64,000 nucleotides of DNA from Panopea generosa (GCA_029582155.1 CM055905.1:7639572-7703571); one strand, 5' to 3'. Counted from the first letter of the stretch, positions 47,713-59,449 are shown. Notes: generated from the letters alone by a model not told the origin. Numbers and translations: made by a program.

Positions 47713-48454
47713 CTCCAGAGAATCTGAGGATGGCTTCCGCTGTGCTCCATCACTGTTGGTGATTATTTTCAATTTTACTCTTGAGGAATGTGCCAACAGA
47801 AATATATGCACACGGACAGCTACTGAATTAATAATTTCAAGACCTAAAGTCATATTGCAATATACTGATCTTTTAGAATTATTTTGACATGTTTTCCTCA
47901 AGGAAGTCTTATTTAGATTTGTTTATAATACCGCCAAGTTAGCTCAAATCGCGAATATTGTTTTGTCCGAATTATTGTATTTTCAGTCGCGCTTCGATTT
48001 GACTTCCCGTCATACCCAAGAAAAAAACACTGCAGAGGTGGATTGCAATTTCCGGCCCAAAATGCCTTTGTTGTCCATTGAAGTGTAAGAATTGGGTTTG
48101 TTTAAACAAACCATATAATACATTTTATTGTTACCATTTTGAAACCGATGTGTTTCATAATTACCTTATTATTTCCTTAACCATGTCCGTTATGTACGCT
48201 GTTTGTCAATATCAACATGAAACACAGGCCATCCGAGGAAGTGTCTCGTCTACAAGTATTTTCACCATGTAATGGAACAGTAATAGAAGTATATATATAA
48301 CATGTAGCGTGAGCAAAAAAGGCATATCTCTATTTTAAAAACTTTAATATCCGCAAGCTTAAATGTACAGTTATGTTCAAGAATATTAGAGCCTGTAGAC
48401 TATGTGTTCATATAAACATTAATACTATTTAAGGTCAGAGTATTCGTTGTAATA
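47713..48454. other. Non-coding spacer
   Basis: Nothing recognised. Confidence 0.4.
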
Positions 48455-50235
48455 CTATATTAAATGTGTGTGGTTGTGGTGGGAGGCTGGTATGAGTATT
48501 TATTTTAATTTTATATAAAATGTGTATGAGTGTGGTGGTAGGGGGAGGCAGGTCTGAGTATTTGTTTTTATATTATATACATGTGTGTGTGTGGTGGTAG
48601 GGGGAGGCAGGTCTGAGTATTTGTTTTAATATTATATAAAATGTGTGTGTGTGTGTGTGGTGGTAGTGGAAGGCAGGTCTGAGTATTTGTTTTAATATTA
48701 TATAAAATGTGTGTGTGTGTGTGGTGGTAGGGGGGTGGGGCAGGTCTGAGTATTTGTTTTAATATTATATAAAATGTGTGTGTGTGGTGATGTGGGGGGG
48801 GGGGGGCAGGTCTTAGTATAATAATATATAAAATGTGTGTGAGTGTGGTGGTAGGGGGAGGCAGGTTTGAGTATTTCTTTTAATATTATATAAAATGTGT
48901 GTGAGTGTGGTGGTAGGGGTGGGGGGCAGGTCTGAGTATTTATTTAAATACTATATAAAATGTGTGTGAGTGTGGTGGTAGGGGGAGGCAGGTCTGAATA
49001 TTTGTTTAAATATTATATAAAATGTGTGTGAGTGTGGTGGTAGGGGGAGTCAGGTCTGAGTATTTGTTTTAATATTATATAAAATGTGTTTGTTGTGGTA
49101 GGGGGAGTCAGGTCCGAGAATTTGTTTTAATATTATATAAAATGTGTGTGTGTGGTGGTAGCAGGAGTCAGGTCTGAGTATTTGTTTTAATATTATATAA
49201 AATGTGTTTGTTGTGGTAGGGGGAGTCAGGTCCGAGTATTTGTTTTAATATTATATAAAATGTGTTTGTGTGTGGTGGTAGGGGGAGTCAGGTCTGAGTA
49301 TTTGTTTTAATATTATATAAAATGTGTGTGTGGTGGTAGGGGGAGTCGGGTCTGAGTATTTGTTTTAATATTATATAAAATGTTTTTGTGGTGGTAGGGG
49401 GAGTCAGGTCTGAGTATTTGTTTTGATTATATAAAATGTTTTTGTGGTGGTAGCGGGAGTCAGGTCTGAGTATTTGTTTTAATATTACACAAAATGTGTG
49501 TGTGTGGTGGTAGGGGGAGTCAGGTCTGAGTATTTGTTTTAATATTATATAAAGCAGGTCTGAGTATTTATTTTAATAGTATATAAAATGTGTGTGTGGT
49601 GGTAGGGGGAGTCAGGTCTGAGTATTTGTTTTACTACTATATAAAATGTGTGTGAGAGTAGGGGGGGCAGGTAGGATTATTCATTTTAATATTATATAAA
49701 ATGTGTGTGTGGTGGTAGGGGGTGGGGAAGGTCTGAGGATTCATTTTAATACTATATATAAAAAAGCGTGCGTGGTAGTGATAATGGGGGGAGGCAGGTC
49801 TGGGTATTCATTTTAATACAATTATATAAAATGTGTGTGTGCCGGTAGAGGGTGGAGAGTCAGGTCGGTGTTTTCAATTTAATATTATAAAAAATGTGTG
49901 TGTAGTGGTAGGGAATGGGGAGGCTGGTCGGAGTATTCATTTTAATACTATATAAAATGTGTGTGTGGTAGTGATAATTGAGGGAGGCAGGTGTGGGTAC
50001 TCATTTTTATACAATTATATAAAATGTGTGTGTTGGTAGAGGGTGGGGATGCAGGTCGGAGTTTTCAATTTAATATTATATAAAATGTGTGTGTGGTGGT
50101 AGGGGGTTGGGAAGGTCTGAGTATTCATTTTAATACTATATCAAATGTGTAATTGGTATCGATAATTCGGGGAAGCAGTCTGTATTCATTTTTATACAAT
50201 TATATAAAATGTGTGTGTGTTTGGGGTGGGGTTGT
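48455..50235. repeat. G-rich minisatellite of about 60 bp, about 30 copies
   Basis: Unit: (GT)n, GGTGGTAGGGGGAGTCAGG, TCTGAGTATTTGTTTTAATA, TTATATAAAATG. The GT run length varies. Copies in the right part (from about 49,640) are more diverged and often have ATTCATTTTAATAC instead. The plus strand carries many G-runs per unit. Confidence 0.95.
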
Positions 50236-51214
50236 CATTTATTATAAGATTGATAAGAATGCCAGGTTCAGACAAAAAATTAGTGAAGTTTGATCTTGAG
50301 GAATTGTTTTGACTTTCCACCGTCGTAATTTCAACTTTTCGCCATTGTTGTTTCGACTTTTCGTCATACACGGATGTATTTAAAAACTGGCACAAATGAT
50401 CAATAAGACATGGCGTGTCGTGCGTAAAACCCCATACCTTAAATGATTTTAAAATAACTTTGCACAATGGAACATGTCATGACGATGTCACTTGCAATAC
50501 CCAGCCCAGGTCTGAGGTCACACTTTACGGTAAAACATGAAACTGAGGTTTAATCTGTAATTTTAGTACATAACTAGTCATAGTTGTGTCATAGTCTGGT
50601 TAGGAAAATATTTTGTTGGCTTGTCCCAGCATGGTGTTTGGTTGTCATAGCATTATGACAGGTCGTATAAACATTATGTTTAGTAGTCAAATCAGTATGT
50701 TGGCTCGAGAATGATGGTGTCACCGGTTTTCGACAACTAAATAATCCCCGTTAAATATTTCAATACAAACTGGATGTTGACGCTAAATGCTTGCGCATAA
50801 CAGTTAATTAACTATTAAATAGTAATTTTCTACACAAAAGGTAATAAATATATGCTCACTGCTTTCACATTCCGTTAGATCACGGTGACCCCAATAATCT
50901 CCAACAAAATGGCGTCACCTGAATTCAAGCACATGAATGAATGACGTAATGTGTCAACACTGAAATGACACGGGGATGCCGAAGAGCAAATAAATGAAAT
51001 TAGAAAATACAGCACTTACCTTACGAATGAATGAATGATTATTTCCAAAGAAAAACATTGTTTATTAAAAAAAGTAAATATATTTAAAATATTTAATACA
51101 CAAAATATAATACAACAATGTATTTAAACTTCATAAACATTTTTAAATGTGTTAACACTAACGGAAAAGAGCTGTCTAGGCTGTCTGCAATATTGTTAAT
51201 GTAAACTGTTACTT
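50236..51214. other. Non-coding with a dispersed repeat
   Basis: A 91-codon minus-strand frame (50,192-50,467) overlaps the array end and has no domain. At 50,712-50,800 a repeat with GATGGTGTCACCGG and GGATGTTGACGCTAAATGCT matches 54,648-54,740. Confidence 0.45.
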
Positions 51215-52570
51215 TTCACAACATGGGCACATAAATTCTGTGTGCCTTCTTACAGTGCAAAATCTGAGATGGGTCCAGTGATGGCATTTATCACATTGAT
51301 ACCATTTCACAATAACCACGTCAGTACACTCTCCTAAAGTTGGTTATAGCTCGACCAAACACGATAGGATGTAATGACTTTCTTTTCTTGCCTTTATTTT
51401 GTTTGGTACTAAAATATTAAGACAAGAAAATAATTATTCCGCATTTGGACCATTCTCTTCGTTCCTGCAATGTATGCCAACACCATTGATTTGATCATCA
51501 TCAATAGCGTGCAATGCTGAAGGCTGTGCAGATGGAGATGCATCTATATTTTCAGGTGTATGTTGACTGTTTGTGTTTGTATCTGTAGGAGCAGGGTGGT
51601 CCGGGTTAGCATCTGCAGGAGCAAGGTGGTCCAGGTTTACATCTGCAGGAGCAGGGTGGCCTGGCTCAACAGCAATGTTAAATATTGAATGCGGTGTTAA
51701 TTTTGTCTGATCTATGGCTTGTGGGTTCCATGGATAAACACCAGCTTTTCGGAAAGCTGAACGAAGATTCTCTGGAGATAATGCATGAGTATAAGTTTTA
51801 CTGGATATTTCACAAATGTTGTGGCGACTGATGATTTGTCCATGGTGTTTTCTCAAGTATGCCATGGATTCTGTACTGTATATCTTTTCCAAAGGTCCAA
51901 AGCATTACAGACAATGTTAGATGACTGGCATGACCATCGAATAACAAAAGCACTGGATTATCTGGAGTAGATCGTACATATTTTTGAAAATGTTCTTTAA
52001 GGTAAGTTTCAAAAACTGCAGAAGTGGACCATCCTTTGTCTGTCACGGATTCCAGTTCATTGAAATACGTATTGACAACTCCAGGTGACGCACTCTGTGC
52101 CCTGATAGAAGCAAGACCCCTAGGTTTAACAACGTGCAACTTGGGCCATCGACTAAGAAAGCCATAAAACCATTTCATACTAAAATGTTGTGATTTGTCT
52201 CTTTTCCCCATATGAACTGCAAGATCTGATGCAATTTCTAACACTTGGGCTCTGCTAAAACCAAATCCAAGCTCGGCCATGTAGGTGATGTGTTTCACCA
52301 GTCTTGCTTCTACCTCTTGTGTTAGCAGAGGATCAGGATCAGATTTTACTCAGTGTTTCTTCTGAAATCCTACCCTCCACTCTGTCTCTTAGTGTTGTCA
52401 CAGACACATTATGATGTATTTCAGCCTTTCTTACAGACATATTTTGCTCTCTTATTGACTGTAGAGCAGTTGTCATAGCTGTTGGTGACCGTATTCTATA
52501 CTTCTTTATCTGTGACAGTTTCTTTGGAAATAACTGGGAACGATAAAAATAACAAAATATAAACATTTTT
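51215..52570 (-). pseudogene. Pogo/Tigger-type DDE transposase with zinc-finger tail, broken
   Basis: Minus-strand pieces in order: an N-terminal Psq-type helix-turn-helix (52,339-52,566; MTTALQSIREQNMSVRKAEI, SVTTLRDRVEGRI); a Tc5/CENP-B-type HTH (51,980-52,298; FSMKWFYGFLSRWPKLHV); the DDE piece PVLLLFDGHASHLTLSV (second catalytic Asp); the C-terminal part (51,434-51,892; MAYLRKHHGQIISRHNICEI, LRSAFRKAGVYPWNPQAI); and a PHD-like finger (51,218-51,310; WYQCDKCHHWTHLRFC, FMCPCC). The reading jumps from YFNELESVTDKG straight to GWSTSAVF and later from the DGHASH block to the C-terminal part. The regions with the first and third catalytic acidic residues are therefore deleted. A stop and frameshift lie near 52,330. 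Confidence 0.8.
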
Positions 52571-53507
52571 TAATTAGACAATATTCCTACTAGTTTACAT
52601 TTTATTTGTTCACCTCAGTTTATTCCATAACTGCCATTTTAAACTATCAACCACGTTCCATTATATTATAACATAAAATCCTATGATAATTTCAATGTCA
52701 GTTTTCAAAAAGAAATCTATAAGAAGGGTGCTCCTCTAGAGCCTCAATATCTTTTGAGATGTGCTCTCACTTCCGGCTGTCACTACTTGACCTTGCATAT
52801 GTTTTACTATCAGCAGACGACGTTGGAATTAATGTTTCTTCAACAAAAATAAGTTTTAAACTGTTTTTTTGACAATCGGAATAGTAAGAAATACGTTTTT
52901 TCATGCTTGTATAACAAAATGACGATGTTACCTGTATGGGGAGCATTGTTTGTGAGGATTTTTTCACGATCAATAACACCGTGGCTTCTGGTTGTAAATA
53001 TATCTGCAGGAAGTTCAAATACGCACGCGTGATATTCGTAATTGTGGGAAGTGGTCGATTTCAGGTGACGGCACCATACGCATTGTCTTGTGTTGTACAA
53101 CCATTGTGTTCGGTTCCAAAAAATTGTGTCAAGTTGTCAACAACAACAATGAATTTTTACATAACTAAATATAAATTTAAAAATGCTCACAAAGAAATAT
53201 CGGGAACTATTGCAATCAGACAACCCTAGAGTTTTAAATAAATTGAGTGAATTTGCCGAACATCTTATTAAAACTTTCAAATATACTTACCTTAACTGAA
53301 TTTCGTGCAGCTATTCCCCTGTATTAAAACCACACTTTATCACGATCACAACACTACAATATCACATTTGTTTTATGAAATATTTGTGTGAATTCTTCCG
53401 ATACCCTCATGTGATTATTTATGTTGTAGCCATCATTTGCTGTTGCGATTCATGATCGTCGATGCAATAAAGGTTGTTGTTGTTGTTGTTGTTGTGTCAA
53501 GTTGTCA
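52571..53507. other. Non-coding spacer
   Basis: No transposon ends or genes recognised. A (TTG)n run starts at 53,473. Confidence 0.35.
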
Positions 53508-53866
53508 TAACATTGTGTTGGGTTGTCTCATCATTGTGTTTGGTTGTCTCATCATTGTGTTTGGTTGTCTCATCATTGTGTTTGGTTGTCTCATCATTGT
53601 GTTGGGTTGTCTCATCATTGTGTTTGGTTGTCTCATCATTGTGTTTGGTTGTCTCATCATTGTGTTTGGTTGTCTCATCATTGTGTTGGGTTGTCTCATC
53701 ATTGTGTTTGGTTGTCTCATCATTGTGTTTGGTTGTCTCATCATTGTGTTTGGTTGTCTCATCATTGTGTTGGGTTGTCTCATCATTGTGTTTGGTTGTC
53801 TCATCATTGTGTTTGGTTGTCTCATCATTGTGTTTGGTTGTCTCATCATTGTGTTGGGTTGTATAA
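53508..53866. repeat. 21-bp array with 84-bp higher-order period
   Basis: About 17 units of GTTGTCTCATCATTGTGTTT plus G. Every fourth unit has GTGTTGGG instead of GTGTTTGG, so the true repeat is 84 bp (three TTTGG units, then one TTGGG), present about four times with almost no other change. The unit is divisible by three, so five frames stay open; this is not evidence of a gene. Confidence 0.96.
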
Positions 53867-54004
53867 AAACCGGTACTCCGTAACAGTACCACGGTATGTA
53901 CCTGTGCAACTAAGATTTGCGGTATACCGGTGTTACCGCGCAGTTCTACAATTTATTACCATGCTCTTGTTCAAATAGGTCACACATTCTAATCGTTCGC
54001 GAGC

Positions 54005-54262
54005 TGGGTCTGGTTAGCTCAGTCGGAAGCGCATATGGATATTAATCAAGGGGTCGTGAGTTTGAATCTCCACATACCCACGGTCTCCATAACTGATACA
54101 AGACTCATTGTTATTCTTTTGTCACCAGAGATACATGTGGGAATGATGTCATTTATTTGCCGAGATAGATGTGCCCGAGAACTGGTGAACTTTCCAGGAT
54201 CCTATGTTAGGTAATCTGATCGTCTGTTAGTGCTTAATGGCATAAAATGACGCTCAGTATTA
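54005..54262 (+). mobile_element. SINE family A, copy 6
   Basis: A box GGTTAGCTCAGTCGGAAGCG, B box GTGAGTTTGAATCTCC, body, and tail AAAATGACGCTCAGTATTAA. More diverged than copies 1-2. Confidence 0.82.
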
Positions 54263-55556
54263 AAACAAAAACTCACCATGTTTCAAAGCACCTGTTTTAC
54301 GTCGATCTCAATTTACGGAAGAAATCTGCATCAATAAATTATATTGAATTAACCACCGCTGAAAAGTAGTAATCTTACAGGCAACAGGTGTGTCTTATCA
54401 ATAGAAAACCAACCTTCCGCTGAGTTGCTAACTGTTATATCCTGTTTATGCAATTTGTACTTTACGAATGAAGTACATTATACAAATGCAGCTTTTTTCC
54501 TATTCGAACATTTGCGAATTCATAAGGTAGTGAAAAACGGCGATCAGTAGGTTTAAGAAGCAGAAGAAAAAAAAAACTGTTCACTACCTTTTCTTCACGT
54601 TTAATAATCAAAGGGAGACAAAGCTTACGGCCCATATTATTTATACGATGGTGTTACCGGTGTTCGGTTACTTAAGAATCGTCTTTAAAAAATTCAATGC
54701 AAAACGGATGTTGATACTAAATGCTTGTATACAAGATTTAGCCTAGCAAAAGGTTCATTCAAGCGCATATACAATATTCTGTTTTTTAAAGAAAATCTGA
54801 TTTTAGAACAATCGCGTTACATATGTCCAATATAACAGTTACGAAAATTCTGTGTAGTAACTTATTTTTTGATGTGCATTTTTTTTTAAAAAAAATATGT
54901 TAATATATGTTTTACACGTGCATTAATATAACTCAACCAGTTAATAGGGCGAATCTAATGTTGGAAGAACTTGTGGCCCAATCCCGTTTCTGTATATATA
55001 AATAGAAATAAAATATGTTTAAACGAACCAGTTAATATTTATAATTGTATTAAGTTAACCTGGTGCTTATATAGCAAAGGAACGTGATGTACAATAAATT
55101 TCTGTACCATACCTTGCCTCACTTACTACTCAATAGTATAAATCAGTCATAACACTTACAGCAAAAACATTTTCAAAAATTTCAAAAGTTTCAGGCACCT
55201 CATTGTGACTAAACCAAACGAGGAACATTATCCCCTATATGCAAATCGTACAACCTACTACATTTAACAATTACACGATCAATGTCTGAACGTACCCACC
55301 TCAGAGGTGTACGAAAACTCAAATCAGTTGCATATAACCCACAAACAATCGCAGCAACAGCTACAATCGTACATTGCATCCGCTGGTCGATGCTGGTTAT
55401 ATGCCCTTGGTGGATATTTCCCTTAACATAACGCTTATGCATACTTACGATTGATCGTATTAACAATCTTTCTAGGGAAGAACTCTGAATTCAGCGAAGA
55501 ACTCCAGAAGCGAGCCAGGAGGCCCTCCCCGGATGTTTTCGTCTCGTGATTAACAC
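54263..55556. other. Non-coding with a dispersed repeat
   Basis: Contains the second copy of the repeat at 54,648-54,740 (GATGGTGTTACCGG, GGATGTTGATACTAAATGCT). Otherwise no supported feature. Confidence 0.4.
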
Positions 55557-56995
55557 ATACGAGGCGGGAGGGGAAGCCGTGTTTTTGCCTGATTCGGTCC
55601 AAATAGCCATACGGCAGGCACGTTTGCGTGTGGGCAGATGTTCACAGCCACCATTGACGGGCTTCTAGATGAGCCAGGGTAAAAAACTGGGTGTCTCCGG
55701 GCAGGCCAGAGCGTGTAGAAGACACCAGAGGTGTCCATTAAAACCCAAGTATTCGCCAAGGGGCGTCATTTGCGGCGGGAGGGGAAGACGTGTTTTCGCC
55801 TGATTCTGTCCAAAATTTAATAAGCTATATGGCAGGCACGTTTGCGTGTGGCCAGATGTTCACAGTCATCGTTAACGGGCTTTTAGATGAGCCAGGGTCA
55901 AAAAGAGGGTGTTTCCGGGCAGGCCAGAGCGTGTAGAAGACACCAGAGGTGTCCATTGAAACCCAAGTATTCGCAAAGGAGCGTCATTTGCGGCGGGAGG
56001 GGAAGCCGTGTTTTTCGCCTAATTCAGTCCAAATAGCCATACGGCAGGCACGTTTGCGTGTGGTCAGATGTTCACAGCCATCATTTACGGGCTTCTAGAT
56101 GAGCCAGGGTAAAAAACTGTGTGTATCTGGGCAGGCCAGAGCGTTTAGAAGACACCTGAGGTGTCCATTGAAACCCAAGTATTCGCCAAGGGGCGTCATT
56201 TGCGGCAGGATTGGAAGCCGTGTTTTTGCCTGATTCGGTCCAAATAGCCATACGGCAGTCACGTTTGCGTGTGGCCAGATGTTCACTGCCATCGTTGACG
56301 GGCTTCTAGATGAGCCAGGGTAAAAAACTGTCTCCGGGCAGGCCAGAGCGTGTAGAAGACACAAGAGGTGTCCATTGAAACCCAAATATTGGCCAAAGGG
56401 CCAAAATCTGGGCGTCTCCGGGCAGTTCAGAGCGTGTATAAGACACATGATGTGTCCATTGAAACCCAAGTATTTGCCAAGGAGCGTCATTTGCGGCGGG
56501 AAGGAAAGCCGTGTTATCGCCTGATTCGGTCCAAATAGCCATACGGCAGGCACGTTTGCTTGTGGCCAGATGTTCACAGCCATCATTGACGGGCTTCTAG
56601 ATGAGCCAGGGTTAAACACTGGGTGTCTCCGGGCAGGCCAGAGCATGTAGAAGACACCAGAGGTGTCCATCGAAACCCAAGTATGCGCCAAGTGGCGTCA
56701 TTTGCGGCGGGAGTGGAAGCCGTTTTTTCTCCTGATTCGGTCCAAATATCCAACCGGCAGGCACGTTTGTGTGTGGTCAGATGTTCACAGCCTTCGTTGA
56801 AGGGCTTTTAGATGAGCCAGAGTAAAAAACTGGGTGTCTCCGGGCTGGCCAGAGCGTGTAGAAGACACCTAAGGTGTCCATGAAACCCAAGTATTCACCA
56901 TGGGGCGTCATTTGCGGCGGGAGGGGAAGCCGTTTTTAGCCTGATTCGGTCCAAATAGCCATACGGCAGGCACGTTTGCGTGTGGCCAGATGATA
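55557..56995. repeat. GC-rich 211-bp satellite, about 6.7 units
   Basis: Marker GCGTCATTTGCGGC at 55,763, 55,981, 56,193, 56,484, 56,695 and 56,905 gives spacings of 218, 212, 291, 211 and 210 bp. The 291-bp unit holds an internal duplication of about 80 bp around 56,380-56,460. Units contain CCTGATTCGGTCCAAATAGC, CAGGCACGTTTGCGTGTGG and TCTCCGGGCAGGCCAGAGCG. Much richer in GC than its surroundings. Open minus-strand frames are by-products. Confidence 0.95.
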
Positions 56996-57529
56996 TCTTC
57001 AGTCAGAAGAACAAAATCATCTTCATTTCTCAATAACTGCTTCCAACACGCAATTAATTCGTCATTTCAACATAACTGTTCCTTGACGTGGTGGTAAAAT
57101 GACTCCGTATAAATGTTAATTAATCATCGTTTCAGTTTGACAAGAGTGTTTTGTCAGAGCTGAAAAAAAGCCAAAGGCTGAATCTGATAAATTAAGCAAC
57201 CCACTTCTTGCATTCTGTTTTCTTTGAATTTCTGACAGAGATGCTAGGTCTAATAAGTTTTGTTTAATACATCTTTCTGCGTATCTGTCAGTTGGTCAAG
57301 TAGTCTTACTTTTGTCTTGCACCTATTCACACTTCCTTTCAGCTTATTAGCAACATACAGGTTGCGCATACCTTTCTCTTTTTGTTAAATCTTAACTTTG
57401 CAACGCACCAACCACCAATATATCTTACCTTAGCTCGGACACCTTTTGAGTCCCAATATGCATTCAAGGTAGATGCCTCTTTTATTTAGCTTCTTATATT
57501 ATTGGTTCACATTCGTCCTTTAAAAATAG
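56996..57529. other. Region downstream of helicase remnant
   Basis: May be 3' UTR of the gene on the minus strand; no domain seen. Confidence 0.3.
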
Positions 57530-58559
57530 TTCTCATACCAGTTTAACAATGTAAAATGCAGCTCTGTACTGGGTTTCATTTGCAGCTAATGTAGAAAACA
57601 ATGATTGTACAAATGATTTATATCTTTGCCCTCTCATATATATTGACAACTTGTATAAACTGGTTAAATGTTTGTTTTCTTTTTTATCAGGAAGTTTCTC
57701 AAAGTAACTGTTCATTTCAGAACATGCACGTATATGTGCATAAAATAGTTTCAATGATTCGTTGTTCTTTTGAACAGTGTCAAAACAGATGTTTATTGAT
57801 ATCTGTTGCTAGGTTTTAAGATATGTGTATATTATCTTTTCAAAATCAATATTATAGTCAATACTAATATTGCTATCTTCCTCTTGGAATGTGTCTTCAA
57901 CCAAATCCTTAAATAGCTATTCCATCATTATAATGTCTGAGATCTTCATCAACATAACCACTATCAAAATCGCTGTCCGATCTGTTATATCCTTTACTAG
58001 TCTTGCTCATTACTTTCATAGATAAAGTCCGATTCGTGGCTTTTGTCCTCTTTGTCTTGTAGAATATAATTTCATGTTTGCAGCAGGACAAATCTTTTTT
58101 CAAAGCCAAAAACTCATTCTTATAGAAATCTGTTATTTCGGGAGCGTGAAGTCAGACAGCTGCGTCATTGAAGTTGATAACCCTTAGGCTTTTTGCCCAC
58201 TTGATTTGTCAAATTGCAACACAAATCTGGCCTGGATTGTCAATGTAAGACTCTGCAAGAGAGAATACCGCCTTTAAGGGAGTTTGCTTCCTAAATGCGA
58301 CAGCCCTGCCCTGCTCTTTGTCGTACATCGTGAATGTATAAGTACCTATTTTACGTAGTCCAATAGACTTTAAAGTTATTGTTACACTTGTCTCGTCCAC
58401 GTGTACGGTACCTTTTCAAACCATTAACCAGTTTCTGTGTAATATTGATTGTAAGAATAACAGGGGAACCCCGCTTCAAACATAACTTTTTAGAAGCAGT
58501 ACACGTCTCAAGCTTTGCTACGTCTCCAGAGTCTGTAGCTGTGTAGGTTTTCATCGGAC
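57530..58559 (-). pseudogene. PIF1-like helicase, 3' part, decayed
   Basis: Minus-strand coding remnant beginning after an acceptor AAATTTCAG (AG at 58,561-58,560). It reads KLCLKRGSPVILTINITQKL followed by VNGLKR, then KQTPLKAVFSL, YIDNPGQICVAI, AKSLRVINFND and EITDFYKNEFLALKKDL. These correspond to the end of PIF1-family helicases (LKxGxxVxLxxN, LVNG, RxQxPL, PGQxxVA, LRVxNF). The segment expected between PL and PGQ, with the VHKAQG-type motif, is deleted. A Lys/Asp/Ser-rich tail of some 230 codons follows (FYAHIRACSEMNSYFEKLPD near 57,720). At least three frame changes. PIF1-like genes are common in bivalves, and Helitron/Helentron elements also encode this helicase, so it may be mobile DNA. 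Confidence 0.65.
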
Positions 58560-58637
58560 CTGAAATTTAATATCCATTTTCAGTTAGTGCATTTTATAAC
58601 TAGAAGTATTTTTATACATTATTTATAAGCACTTCTT

Positions 58638-59389
58638 TTGTTTTTACATATGACTTGCAAACACAGGATGAGACTGTATTGGAAAGGTGCATTTCAACAA
58701 TTTGGAGGAGAGATAAAATACATGGTGTTTAAAACCGAAAGTGCAACATCTAGGAACGATAATTTAAAATATATCCTGATGTATGTCAGGGCAAAAATCT
58801 TGGCAAACTTCCTATGGAAATATTGTACTCAAACAAGTGAGCTTGATCAAAGCTTCAATGACATGGACACTTAAAGTCAGGGGTCAGGTTATTCTTGAAG
58901 ATAAGGTATTAATCCTTCATTCAGCATGAGTCAAAAGTATTCTCGATATACTAAGTACAATTGAAATGTTAGATGTATACTGGGAAACCTGTTTCACAAA
59001 ATGATAAGAAACACAGATGTTTTACTATTGAACAAGTGTCATTTCTTGGAAATGAAAATTCTGATAAATGTAGGGTTCGTTCGAAGAGTTGTAAGCATGT
59101 CACCAATGTGGGCAGCACTGGTTCTAGATCTGATGCAACATTGTTAGTTTGTAGAGAGTTTCAAGTAAATGTACTAAAAATCAGAGGTAAAAATGCAGTT
59201 GAAGAAAAATATGTGCCTGCATTGCCCGACACAAGTCAACCTGTTTCAGCACCAAAGTTTGAAAATGCTGATACAATTTATTTGAATGAGGATGATAATA
59301 CCGATTTGATAAATGAGCTTGAACATGTTTTTCCTGATGCCCAAGATAATATAAAATTAATGTTCGTAGCTAATCATGATGCGCTGTAG
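58638..59389 (+). pseudogene. Unrecognised decayed coding region, divergent from the helicase
   Basis: Plus-strand pieces: 58,638-58,874, then a frame change (LKVRGQVILEDKVLILHSA read on, one stop, VKSILDILSTIEMLDVY), then 58,973-59,389 (138 codons). The last piece has CRVRSKSCKHVTN, REFQVNVLKIRGKNAVEEKY and NEDDNTDLINELEHVFPDAQ. Amino-acid use is protein-like. The LxxVFPDA stretch faintly recalls a CUE-like helix, but this is not enough to name a domain. A polypyrimidine-AG (ACACAG at about 58,656) could be an acceptor. It starts about 80 bp from the helicase remnant on the opposite strand. Confidence 0.45.
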
Positions 59390-59449
59390 GTGAAAGTTAA
59401 GACCAGAAGATGATCAGGTAACTCTAGTGGATTGTTTTTTGCAAATGAC

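Noticed and set aside
50192..50467. 91-codon minus-strand frame
   Set aside because: Begins in unique DNA and ends in the G-rich array; no domain or splice support.
53437..53978. Open frames of 130-151 codons in several frames
   Set aside because: The 21-bp unit is a multiple of three without stops in most frames, so all are artefacts of the repeat.
6653..54262. Possible true tRNA genes at the A/B-box sequences
   Set aside because: Acceptor stems do not pair and every case continues into a repeated SINE body and tail.
56095..56691. Open frame of 198 codons in the GC-rich satellite
   Set aside because: It changes with unit boundaries and follows the 211-bp repeat; GC richness alone makes stops rare.
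58973..59389. Naming a CUE or other ubiquitin-related domain
   Set aside because: Only a short LxxVFPDA-like stretch is visible; too little to name a family.
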